The position numbers and the translations under genes were made by a program. The notes beneath the pieces were generated by a model. That model was not told where the DNA came from, searched no databases, and saw nothing but the letters and a program-made list of their open reading frames with translations. Positions 15,321-21,934 of a stretch of DNA of 23,401 bases are shown one piece after another; the first letter of the stretch is position 1; every line of letters begins with the position of its first letter. The DNA comes from Pedobacter sp. (GTDB taxonomy: Bacteria > Bacteroidota > Bacteroidia > Sphingobacteriales > Sphingobacteriaceae): contig SEDG01000021.1 in the NCBI GenBank assembly GCA_004295885.1, positions 1 through 23,401 of the forward strand, given 5' to 3'.

Positions 15321-15650
15321 ATGGACGGCATATCATTCTATGAGCAGGTTTACCAGCTGGTGGCGCTCATTCCACGGGGTCGAGTAACCACATATGGCGC
15401 AATTGCTAAGGCTCTTGGCGCAGCTAAATCCTCAAGAATGGTTGGCACCGCATTGATCAATGCGCATCATCCAGAACAAATTTTGCCAATCTACAGGGTA
15501 GTAAACCGCAATGGATTGCTAACTGGAAAACATCATTATGAAAGCTCATCACACATGCAGCAATTGCTCGAAAGCGAAGGCGTAAGCATTCTAAATGACC
15601 AGGTAAAGGATTTTAAAGCATTGTTTTGGGACCCTATGCAAGAACTATAA
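15321..15650 (+). CDS. Alkyltransferase-like (ATL/MGMT-family) DNA-binding protein
   Basis: The 109-residue protein is only the DNA-binding half of O6-alkylguanine-DNA alkyltransferase: FYEQVYQLVALIPRGRVTTYGAIAKALGA as the winged helix, then SSRMVGTAL with the base-flipping Arg, and then the active-site region. There Pro-Cys-His-Arg is replaced by Pro-Ile-Tyr-Arg, followed by the conserved VVNRNGLLTGKHHY. Without the cysteine it cannot accept alkyl groups; ATL proteins instead flag alkylated bases for nucleotide excision repair. Most ATLs have Trp, Ala or Ser and keep the His, so Ile-Tyr is unusual. The gene ends tail to tail with the DUF72 gene, overlapping it by 6 bp. Confidence 0.85.
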   Translation: MDGISFYEQVYQLVALIPRGRVTTYGAIAKALGAAKSSRMVGTALINAHHPEQILPIYRVVNRNGLLTGKHHYESSSHMQQLLESEGVSILNDQVKDFKALFWDPMQEL

Positions 15651-16512
15651 AGCGGGCGCTATAAGCTTAATCTCTCGAAGGCCTGCCCCCAACCTCTGGT
15701 TAAATTGGTTAATGGCATAACTGGCTAGCACTGGGGTATCTTCCTCTTCATGCTGGTGCACAAAGAAATACACGTTCTCTAATCCCTGATTCACGAGATT
15801 AGAAATTCTGTCGATCCATCTATCAATCCTCTCCCGATCAGAATCCTTGTTTATTCCCCCATTTCCAATAAATCGGATAAATAGCTCTGGCGTTGGAAGT
15901 TCCATATGCAGGCAATCCCTGCGCCCACTTGCATCCGAGATCGTCGAACCCACTTGATGCTTGGCTAACAGGTCGAACAGCAACCTCCTTCCAGTCGCGT
16001 CACTGAACCATTCAGGGTGTCTAACTTCCAGAAAAAATTTGTGATCCGTTGGCAGGTCATTTTCGAAGAAATCCTTTAGAACATCAATTCTTTGGCCTAA
16101 AATTATCACTGACCTGCAAGAATATCGGCCCAAGTGATGGGCCAAATTCCTTAACCGACTCCATAAAACGGTCTACTAAATCCTTACAGTCTACCAGCCT
16201 TTTGATATGGCTGATGGACCTAGATATTTTTGGCACAAAAGTGAAATTTTTGTTCCCAGAGGCATCCACCTGCTCCTTCCACCGTTTCATTTCATATGGG
16301 CTAGGCAGCGAATAAAAACAGGAATTCAATTCGATATGGTCAAAATGTCTTGCATACTCCTGCAGGAACTCATTTTCCTTAGTCCCCTTAGGATACAGCA
16401 TCCCCTTCCATTCCTTCCTTCCCCACTTGCTACACCCCACGTGGAACTTGCAACCGTTGGCGGCGGGTTTTCCGGGCAGCGTTTTTGCGGTCATCATCCC
16501 GTCTGGTGGCAA
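15645..16512 (-). pseudogene. DUF72-family gene broken by a frameshift
   Basis: Two frames make one protein. The first (16512 to 16084) reads CKFHVGCSKWGRKEWKG, HFDHIELNSCFYSLPS and FTFVPKISRSISHIKRL, and ends FLQVSDNFRPKN then stop. The second (entered before 16084, ending 15645) goes on as RIDVLKDFFENDLPTDHKFFLEVRHPEWF and so on. Joining them near 16090 by adding one base restores a normal DUF72 protein of about 288 residues. DUF72 proteins have a TIM-barrel-like fold and no settled function. The rest of the sequence is intact, so the event is recent or a read error. It is the last of a run of minus-strand genes. Confidence 0.85.
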
Positions 16513-16566
16513 TCCATGATCAATAAGTTTTACTTCTTCTTCAGCAACTCTTCCAAATTCCGTACC

Positions 16567-16815
16567 TTAACATTCATATCTTTCAATCGCATCACCTATT
16601 TTAATTAAAGTATCTTCAGGAATTTCATCGCTTGAATACCAGGAAACTCCATGGTCTAAACAATCCGGCCAAACAGTTCCCAAAAACTCTTCGCCATTGA
16701 ATATTTTATATTCGTGCCGATCGCTTTCTTTAAAATTAGGCTCCACTCGCAACACACTTTCTGATCCTTGTGAGGTCACTTTGATCTCAAAAGGGGATAT
16801 TAGGTTCTCTTCCAT
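16567..16815 (-). CDS. Small acidic hypothetical protein
   Basis: The 82-residue protein has no signal or membrane segment and looks like a single alpha/beta unit: FEIKVTSQGSESVLRVEP, HEYKIFNGEEFLGTVWPD and a C-terminal DTLIKIGDAIERYE helix. I do not recognise a family. It lies between the MsrA-like gene (23 bp upstream) and the DUF72 gene (54 bp downstream) on the same strand and may be part of one transcript. Confidence 0.55.
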   Translation of the reverse strand: MEENLISPFEIKVTSQGSESVLRVEPNFKESDRHEYKIFNGEEFLGTVWPDCLDHGVSWYSSDEIPEDTLIKIGDAIERYEC

Positions 16816-16838
16816 ATTCTGCTGTATAAAGCTAGTGA

Positions 16839-17342
16839 TTAATTTTCTTTTGTTAGGGGACGAATTTGTCCAACAAACTTCTTGCGCAGCATTTCAAGCT
16901 TAGGCGAAATATAGTTCCTGCAAAAAGGGCGCTCCATATCGGTCAAATAGTAATCCAGAAATTTCTCGTCATTGAGTTGGAACTTTCCAAAACCCAAAAT
17001 CTGTGTAACCAGGGGACCATCAAATTCATTTTCCAAGTTTACCATAGCTGTCCTTACCTCCTCGCCCTGGGGCTCATTAAACACATAAACGGCAGAACGG
17101 TACTTCTCTCGCATCGAGTGGTTAGCCATAGCACTATGAGAGTGCAAGTGTACCGCTACCAATAACTCAAGTGAAACGCTATGCGCATCAAAATGCACCA
17201 AAACACCCTCAGAAAATCGCTCCATATCAGCAGGAGCAATCCAGCCCTGTTCCACCCTTGCAACGCCAATCACCGATTGGAATACCGCTTCGTTGCACCA
17301 GTGACAACCGCCACCAAAACCAATTACTTCAAGGTTTTCCAT
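16839..17342 (-). CDS. msrA: MsrA-like peptide-methionine (S)-S-oxide reductase
   Basis: The ATG at 17342 is preferred over one eight codons upstream because the family core begins at once (MENLEVIGFGGGCHWC), giving 167 residues. The catalytic motif GCFWC appears as Gly-Cys13-His-Trp-Cys16, so the reactive Cys and the Trp are kept and Phe is His. A later FSEGVLVHFD corresponds to the family's A-E-x-V strand with the acidic residue, and EKYRSAVY to the QYRS box. The GxTGH part and the usual HDPT...Q.D.G stretch are poorly kept, so this is a divergent branch. It should reduce oxidised methionine in proteins, or be a specialised relative. It lies between the SRAP gene and a small hypothetical on the same strand. 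Confidence 0.75.
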   Translation of the reverse strand: MENLEVIGFGGGCHWCNEAVFQSVIGVARVEQGWIAPADMERFSEGVLVHFDAHSVSLELLVAVHLHSHSAMANHSMREKYRSAVYVFNEPQGEEVRTAMVNLENEFDGPLVTQILGFGKFQLNDEKFLDYYLTDMERPFCRNYISPKLEMLRKKFVGQIRPLTKEN

Positions 17343-17425
17343 TTTAAATAAACGTAATAACGCCATTAAAGTTTACCGTTAGCATCCACTACGTTCAATC
17401 CTGGATTTGGTCAGCACCATCAACG

Positions 17426-18232
17426 TCATTTTGAGTTGAAAAGATCTAGCGGAGGTGGTGGCGGATCATTGTTTTTGTTCGGTTTCTTTTTAGGACTATT
17501 TTTAAAGGTTCGTTTTGAAATATCGGCAGGTGGCATGGCATCGCCAAAAAGATTGCCCACGCGAGGCTCGTCAGGAACTTCATTTAATAACTCCATGGAT
17601 TTGTTCCATTTTTCCTTGGTAGAAACTTGAAGCACTTGTTTACTCACACGATACCTGTTCATCAAATTATCTGGATACGGAACACAAAGTGCCAGAAACT
17701 GTTCAACAGTAGGTTTCCTGTGCAATACAAAATCCTCGTCTTTTTTGTGCAAAATCACTGGCATCCTATCATAAGGGTGGATTTCGCCAACGGTCTTGTT
17801 CGCTTTGCAGGTGAAGATGGCATACCGCCGTTCTAGCTCTCCCGTACCTTCATTTGGTACCTCAGTCCATAGCCCTAAAAATGCAAAAATCTTTCTCTCG
17901 GTAATAAAACGCCAAGGTCTTTTGTCTTCCTTGGTCAACTCTTCCGACTCATAAAACCCATCCGCAAAGATGATACAGAAATTCCGCTGATCCATTAGCT
18001 TCCTGAAGCTGGGCTTCTCCATCACCTCGTCGCTTCTGATATTGAAGGAAGCAAAACTTTTGTCGATTCCCCAAAACATTCGCTGCACAACATCCGGCTC
18101 GGCAGACGTAACCACAAAGCCAATGTCAGTAACGGCAATATTGGGGTCAGGGACATAAGGTCCATCCAAGGTATATCTGCCTTGTTGGATCAGTTCCTTT
18201 TCCTCAGCGGTAAGTGTATATCTTGCGCACAT
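17426..18232 (-). CDS. SRAP-domain abasic-site crosslinking protein (HMCES/YedK-like)
   Basis: The 268-residue protein begins Met-Cys2-Ala-Arg-Tyr; Cys2 becomes the N-terminal nucleophile after Met removal and bonds to abasic sites in single-stranded DNA. The other active-site residues are in place: Asn64 (FNIRSDE), Glu95 (DGFYE) and His152 in HPYDRMPVIL. The core ends near 225. An unusual tail then follows, Lys/Pro-rich and probably disordered, ending PPPPPLDLFNSK; Leu-Asp-Leu-Phe (262-265) resembles a beta-clamp binding motif. SRAP proteins guard abasic sites at stalled forks, which fits the neighbouring umuDC genes on the same strand. The 86-bp gap upstream suggests its own promoter or a long operon. 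Confidence 0.93.
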   Translation of the reverse strand: MCARYTLTAEEKELIQQGRYTLDGPYVPDPNIAVTDIGFVVTSAEPDVVQRMFWGIDKSFASFNIRSDEVMEKPSFRKLMDQRNFCIIFADGFYESEELTKEDKRPWRFITERKIFAFLGLWTEVPNEGTGELERRYAIFTCKANKTVGEIHPYDRMPVILHKKDEDFVLHRKPTVEQFLALCVPYPDNLMNRYRVSKQVLQVSTKEKWNKSMELLNEVPDEPRVGNLFGDAMPPADISKRTFKNSPKKKPNKNNDPPPPPLDLFNSK

Positions 18233-18318
18233 TTACATTTTGTAAGTTATAAAACTAGCAATTAATCGTGCAGAACTAAACAACAGATTATTAATTATTC
18301 CTAAAGTTTTAATCTTCG

Positions 18319-18957
18319 CTAATCAATGCCGCCATCAAGCCTTGCTTCATCCCTGCCTTCTAATTCCTCTGCAATCTGTGCAATTATTTCTTCAAGCACC
18401 ATATCCAGCTCATGGTTCGAAGCCTCCCATCGTGAACTATCTGAGAAATTCGGGAAACACCAGTCACTGTCGTAGATAAGGTCGGTTAGTTCCGAAGTAG
18501 CACCTCTCATGTTCATAAATCCCACAGTCTCAAAGTCATCATTGAATACGGTAAATTCTCCTGTGGCACCCATTACGTCCACCACGAAAAGAGTTTGGAG
18601 TTTTCCGTTCAGCGTCACATCAACCAAATAACCTCGCTCGGGATTGTTGTAGGTAATGATATTGATTAATTCCCTCCCCCTCGTAATCTTGAAGTCGTAC
18701 TCAGTCTCATTATCACCATAATCATCAAGATACTCCTTAACAAATCCGTCAAACGTCTTCATGAATGGGGCAGGCTGAGTACCCTCGGCAATATCAACAT
18801 CAAAATATTGGTTCCCTGCCGCCACCGAACACTCTATAATTTCAGGGAACGTACCCTTAAGTCTCTGGCACAAAAGGTCCATTGGCGAAACATCTATCTC
18901 TTGCATACTCATTAATCTGTAAGTGAATTTAACATTTTTTTTCCTCCCTTGTTTCAT
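18319..18957 (-). CDS. Hypothetical protein co-transcribed with umuC
   Basis: I do not recognise this 212-residue protein. It is strongly acidic, without signal or membrane segments, and alternates strands and turns (FDVDIAEGTQ, YLVDVTLNGKLQTLFVVDVMGATGEFTVFNDDFETVGFMNM). A C-terminal acidic helix is LDMVLEEIIAQIAEELEGRDEARL. The start at 18957 lies 6 bp behind the umuC stop, so it is almost certainly in the same transcript; a second ATG lies 15 codons in. Its place makes it a candidate accessory of polymerase V-type mutagenesis or of the damage response, but this is position only. Confidence 0.7.
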   Translation of the reverse strand: MKQGRKKNVKFTYRLMSMQEIDVSPMDLLCQRLKGTFPEIIECSVAAGNQYFDVDIAEGTQPAPFMKTFDGFVKEYLDDYGDNETEYDFKITRGRELINIITYNNPERGYLVDVTLNGKLQTLFVVDVMGATGEFTVFNDDFETVGFMNMRGATSELTDLIYDSDWCFPNFSDSSRWEASNHELDMVLEEIIAQIAEELEGRDEARLDGGID

Positions 18958-18963
18958 TGGCTT

Positions 18964-20241
18964 TTATTTTGCCTTAACCACGATAACGTCCGAGAGCCGG
19001 GTGGTAAACTTCCTCGAAAGGAATTCTTGCCGCATGAACCACTTTTTTTCATAGCCCATCACCGCATAACGGATGGTGTCTTTACCATGTTCAAGGTTTA
19101 ACTTATCCATTACCGAGAGCGCTCGTTGCATTTTTTCATTTTTCACGGCATCCCCAGTATCGAAGATCGTTGCCTGAATCTGGCTGGCAGGCCGAAGGGC
19201 CTTAAGTTCAATACCTACCTTTTGGTAACGGTAACCCCTCACAAAGATTTTTCTAAGTGCGGTAAGTGCCTCTCGGATCAGCACGGCAGTGTCATTGGTG
19301 GCTAAGGGCAAACGCACCTCCTGCCCTGCACTGTACCGATCCGAAACGACAGCGAACCTACTTGTATGGGCAAACACAAATATCTTGGCAGTAACCGAGC
19401 CTTGTGCCCGGAGCTTTACAGCAGCATTGGCAACATAGGTAGCTAGTGCCTCTTCTAGGGGCAACAGCTCCGTTTCAAAACCACCAAAAGATCGGGCTGT
19501 ACAAATCCCCTCCTTATCTGGCCTTACATATTCCATCGGAATGCAGCGCTCGCCCCGCAGTTCTCGATAAGTCCTTCTTCCCTGTATGGTCATTAATTTA
19601 AGTACATAATCCTCAGGCAGGTTACTGAAATCATAAGCGGTATTTACACCAACCTTAATCAGCTTGATGGCATATTGTGGTCCGATCCCCCAGACCTCAT
19701 CAATCTCTGTTTCCCGTAGACCCTGCTCAATCTTTTCTGGTGTATCCATTAAAAACACGCCAGTTGTACGTCCCTGCTTTTTGGCCAATTTGTTGGCAAT
19801 CTTTGCCAATGTACGCGTTGGTGCAATGCCAACACAAACTGGCACACCAGTCCATTTTAATATTCTCGAGCGCAAGGCAACCGCCTCGCTTTCCAAATCA
19901 ACGTATTTATGACCAGTGAGATCACAAAAACACTCATCAATGGAATAAATTTCCTGATCGGGAAATGATCGCCTAACAATACCAGTAATCCGGCGCATCA
20001 TATCCTGATAAAGGGTATAGTTTGACGAACGCCACCAAAGTTTGCCAGCGGAATGCTGGTCACGCATCATAAAATAAGGCGTTCCCATCTTGATGCCGAG
20101 TTCTTGTTTTGCCTCATTAGATCGCGAAATGGCACAGCCATCATTATTAGAAAGCACACAACCAGCCCAGCCTTTCAACTCTGGCTGGAATACTCTTTCG
20201 GCACTAACGTAAAAATTGTTCGAATCGATTAATGCGAGCAC
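18964..20241 (-). CDS. umuC: UmuC-like Y-family DNA polymerase (polymerase V catalytic subunit)
   Basis: The open frame reaches an ATG at 20280, but the GTG at 20241 gives the family's normal start (VLALIDSNNFYVSAERVF), so about 425 residues. Numbered from 20280, the catalytic acids are Asp19 and Asp115-Glu116 (YSIDEC), and Tyr24 is in the steric-gate position. Finger and palm motifs (VLSNNDGCAISRSNEAK, GIAPTRTLAKIANKLAK) and the helix-hairpin-helix (EVWGIGPQYAIKL) are present. Q369-A-T-I-F373 sits where UmuC proteins carry a beta-clamp motif. It copies damaged DNA with low fidelity. From 20241 it overlaps the umuD end by 38 bp, so the two are coupled. Length and motifs appear complete. Confidence 0.95.
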   Translation of the reverse strand: MLALIDSNNFYVSAERVFQPELKGWAGCVLSNNDGCAISRSNEAKQELGIKMGTPYFMMRDQHSAGKLWWRSSNYTLYQDMMRRITGIVRRSFPDQEIYSIDECFCDLTGHKYVDLESEAVALRSRILKWTGVPVCVGIAPTRTLAKIANKLAKKQGRTTGVFLMDTPEKIEQGLRETEIDEVWGIGPQYAIKLIKVGVNTAYDFSNLPEDYVLKLMTIQGRRTYRELRGERCIPMEYVRPDKEGICTARSFGGFETELLPLEEALATYVANAAVKLRAQGSVTAKIFVFAHTSRFAVVSDRYSAGQEVRLPLATNDTAVLIREALTALRKIFVRGYRYQKVGIELKALRPASQIQATIFDTGDAVKNEKMQRALSVMDKLNLEHGKDTIRYAVMGYEKKWFMRQEFLSRKFTTRLSDVIVVKAK

Positions 20242-20674
20242 TGTTCCTCCTTCTTTGGTTATAAATGGTATGCGGTACAACTCCCCATATTAGAAATTTC
20301 GAATCCTCGTTGAGTTCTATCGGTTTATAGAATTTGTTATCAGGCATTAAGAAAACCTTTCCACCCTTCTTAAAATAAGAGCGCAACACGAACTCGCCAT
20401 TAATCTCGCCAACCACCACATCTCCATTTTGTTCTTCCAACGAACGATCAACTACTAGCATATCATCAGGGAAAATTCCAGAACCAATCATACAATCACC
20501 CTCTACCCGAGCAAAAAAAGTTGCTTCTGGATATTTAGAAACATAATCATTAAGATCGATACTAGCCTCTTCGTAATCAGCCGCTGGACTTTCAAAACCT
20601 GCATGAATCCGTTCAGTAAAAAGTGGGATCAAGTTCTTTGCGTTACCTTTTCGGTACAGTACGATATCTTTCAT
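20204..20674 (-). CDS. umuD: UmuD-like polymerase V accessory protein with altered catalytic dyad
   Basis: The 156-residue protein aligns end to end with UmuD: the cleavage region Ala25-Gly26-FESPAADY, then IDLNDYVSKYPEATFFARVEGD, the VVDRSL strand, INGEFVLRSYF and a C-terminal FLIWGVVPHTI. In UmuD the self-cleavage dyad is Ser60 in GDSM and Lys97 in GEFTVKK. Here the matching residues are Cys61 (GDCM, codon TGT) and Arg98 (GEFVLR, codon CGC). The normal activation step, removal of the N-terminal arm by the Ser/Lys dyad on RecA filaments, is therefore doubtful. The gene is first in the operon, has a TAAATTTG -7 element at 20704-20697 and two operator-like palindromes, and overlaps umuC. Confidence 0.9.
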   Translation of the reverse strand: MKDIVLYRKGNAKNLIPLFTERIHAGFESPAADYEEASIDLNDYVSKYPEATFFARVEGDCMIGSGIFPDDMLVVDRSLEEQNGDVVVGEINGEFVLRSYFKKGGKVFLMPDNKFYKPIELNEDSKFLIWGVVPHTIYNQRRRNSARINRFEQFLR

Positions 20675-20696
20675 AAGCCAATAATATTAGTAGCAA

Positions 20697-20704
20697 CAAA
20701 TTTA
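20697..20704 (-). promoter_or_regulatory. -7 element of the umuDC promoter
   Basis: On the minus strand TAAATTTG is an exact match to the Bacteroidota TAnnTTTG -7 consensus. Transcription would start around 20690, leaving a leader of about 15-20 nt before the umuD ATG at 20674. No clear -33 TTTG stands at the usual distance; an operator-like palindrome fills that spacer instead. Confidence 0.6.
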
Positions 20705-20722
20705 AGCTAATAACTTTAGTAA
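20704..20722. promoter_or_regulatory. umuDC operator-like site 1
   Basis: AAGCTAA-TAACT-TTAGTAA contains the CTAA-N5-TTAG core. It lies immediately upstream of the -7 element, where a bound repressor would block the polymerase. Its centre is 31 bp, about three helical turns, from that of site 2. Confidence 0.5.
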
Positions 20723-20734
20723 ATTATTAACAAT

Positions 20735-20753
20735 ATACTAACATTTTTAGTTT
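20735..20753. promoter_or_regulatory. umuDC operator-like site 2
   Basis: ATACTAA-CATTT-TTAGTTT has the CTAA-N5-TTAG core and closely matches the perfect palindrome at 13311-13329. It lies just before the divergent 53-codon ORF at 20755 and could control both directions. Confidence 0.5.
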
Positions 20754-20754
20754 T

Positions 20755-20916
20755 ATGTTTTGGTATTATGTGAAGCATTTAGCTTTTTTTATTCCGCACG
20801 GCGTGTATGAAGTGACACATAAACGGGCATTTGTTGCCATGCCGTCTTTGACTAATGCCCAATTGATTGAAATTAGGCACTTTATGGGTTTGGCATCATA
20901 TTTTACTAAGTTATAA
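20755..20916 (+). CDS. Possible 53-aa small protein divergent from umuDC
   Basis: An ATG two bases after operator-like site 2 opens a 53-codon frame ending TAA. It begins MFWYYVKHLAFFIPHGVY, continues EVTHKRAFVAMP and ends NAQLIEIRHFMGLASYFTKL. The composition is balanced (aromatic N-terminus, amphipathic C-terminal helix), which favours a real peptide, but length alone does not prove it. I find no family. No good -7 element stands at the right distance; TAGTTTTA (20748-20755), one base off the consensus, would place transcription after the ATG and imply a start further in, such as the GTG at 20770. Confidence 0.35.
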   Translation: MFWYYVKHLAFFIPHGVYEVTHKRAFVAMPSLTNAQLIEIRHFMGLASYFTKL

Positions 20917-20958
20917 GGATTTAGTATCTGCCGAAGATTAGTTGCTTTCTCTTAGGCT

Positions 20959-21029
20959 TACGCAAAGCTGGACCCCATAATGGTTGATATTAGTGGTTAA
21001 TATAAAAGTTTAGGTCCAGACTTTGCGTA
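20959..21029. repeat. Inverted repeat with about 16-bp arms in the gap after umuDC
   Basis: TACGCAAAGCTGGACC (20959-20974) pairs with GGTCCAGACTTTGCGTA (21013-21029), with one bulged base, around a 38-bp AT-rich centre. No gene lies inside. The size and layout suit a small palindromic element or a structured RNA. The gap 20917-21283 is otherwise without a gene I can support, apart from a terminator at 21084-21113. Confidence 0.6.
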
Positions 21030-21083
21030 TACTTAAATAACACATGACCATCAAAACATCTACCCTATTGTCATGACGGAGCG

Positions 21084-21113
21084 AGGTACTTGAAGAAATT
21101 CAAGTGCCTTTTT
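21084..21113 (+). terminator. Intrinsic terminator without an obvious gene upstream
   Basis: AGGTACTTGAA-GAAA-TTCAAGTGCCT is an 11-bp stem with one G-T pair and a GNRA-type GAAA loop, followed by TTTTT on +. The nearest plus-strand candidate is the 53-codon ORF ending at 20916, so it either ends that transcript or a non-coding RNA from the 20917-21083 stretch. Confidence 0.7.
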
Positions 21114-21283
21114 CATCAAAAGGGTGCGGTTTGTTGTAGGTGCGTTGATCGCAATTTAATAATGGTTGCTGAGCCACCAACCAAGGCAAGAAAGCACTCT
21201 GCATCAATTGGGGTCTTATGTCGTAATTGGTCCTTTTGGAATATGGAAAATGGCAAGCTAGCAGCTTTTTTTGAAACATGTTT

Positions 21284-21733
21284 TTAGTCCTTGTTTGCCG
21301 ATTTACTTCCATTATTTATCTGAATAGCCGTTCCCACTTCAGTGAAGTTTGAGTGCGAAACGATGACACCACCGGTATTATTCACATGCGAGTTCTTGAA
21401 AATCGTAATTCCTTCTTTAGATGTTGTGTCGGCAAAAACACCTATCTTTTCTAAATCCTTTAAAAGCAATAATCGATTATGAGCAAATTCAACATTTGCT
21501 TGGTCTAGGGCCTCGATATTTTCGGACAGTGCCTTATGAGCTTGCTGGGCAAAGACGTTCGCCGCCTCCTTTTCTTTCTCGGAATAGTAAATTGCTAGAC
21601 ACCCCCCTATCACTGCGAGAATTGTAACGCCGCAAAGCACCTTAAAAGCAGTATTCCCGTAGGTTACAAAAGGTGAGATCAGCGATCCTGCACCAGCCAG
21701 AATCAACAAGAAGTATTGAAGAAATTTAAGCAT
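21284..21733 (-). CDS. Small two-TM membrane protein of unknown function
   Basis: The 149-residue protein has two N-terminal membrane segments at about 4-24 and 30-50. A charged helix follows (about 52-97, EKEKEAANVFAQQAHKAL and on, likely coiled coil). The polar Asn/Thr/Ser/Gly-rich end (ITIFKNSHVNNTGGVIVSHSNF) suggests short beta repeats. I do not recognise a family. A 45-codon ORF ends 8 bp upstream on the same strand and could be its operon partner. Confidence 0.65.
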   Translation of the reverse strand: MLKFLQYFLLILAGAGSLISPFVTYGNTAFKVLCGVTILAVIGGCLAIYYSEKEKEAANVFAQQAHKALSENIEALDQANVEFAHNRLLLLKDLEKIGVFADTTSKEGITIFKNSHVNNTGGVIVSHSNFTEVGTAIQINNGSKSANKD

Positions 21734-21741
21734 ACATATAT

Positions 21742-21879
21742 TTAAGAAAGGAACAAGGTACGTTTTATTTTTGGCAGATTTGCTTTACATTCGTCAAAGC
21801 AAAATTCATTCAGACCAGTGCCTGGCGCAGGTGGATTCTCTGAATTGCCGATATAAACTTTTACAAGTCTAGCATACAA
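21742..21879 (-). CDS. Possible 45-aa small protein or gene fragment
   Basis: A frame starting with TTG at 21879 reads MYARLVKVYIGNSENPP, then APGTGLNEFCFDECKANLP and KIKRTLFLS, and ends TAA. The middle, with FCFDEC and the turn-rich GNSENPPAPGTG, looks protein-like. There is no ATG, and a stop lies three codons upstream of the TTG. It ends 8 bp before the two-TM gene. It may be a real small gene, the tail of a lost one, or chance. Confidence 0.25.
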   Translation of the reverse strand: MYARLVKVYIGNSENPPAPGTGLNEFCFDECKANLPKIKRTLFLS

Positions 21880-21892
21880 AAGAAGTTACTCA

Positions 21893-21917
21893 CTTGTGGT
21901 TGGTGTTATCACCAACC
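21893..21917 (+). repeat. Perfect hairpin, best copy of the TGGTGTTATCACCA repeat
   Basis: GGTTGGTG-TTAT-CACCAACC (21898-21917) is a perfect 8-bp stem, led by CTTGT. Related copies lie at 12483-12510 and 22738-22763, and GTGATAACACC at 22811-22821 is the inverse of its core. It sits 17 bp before the next gene's start. Confidence 0.6.
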
Positions 21918-21934
21918 AGCAAATTATTTAGCAT

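Noticed and set aside
20242..20280. UmuC start at the upstream ATG (20280)
   Set aside because: It would add 13 non-family residues and a 77-bp overlap with umuD; the GTG at 20241 matches the normal UmuC N-terminus.
21090..21312. Overlapping frames of 65 codons (+) and 70 codons (-)
   Set aside because: Each is in the shadow of the other, the plus one starts near a terminator stem, and neither shows recognisable domains.
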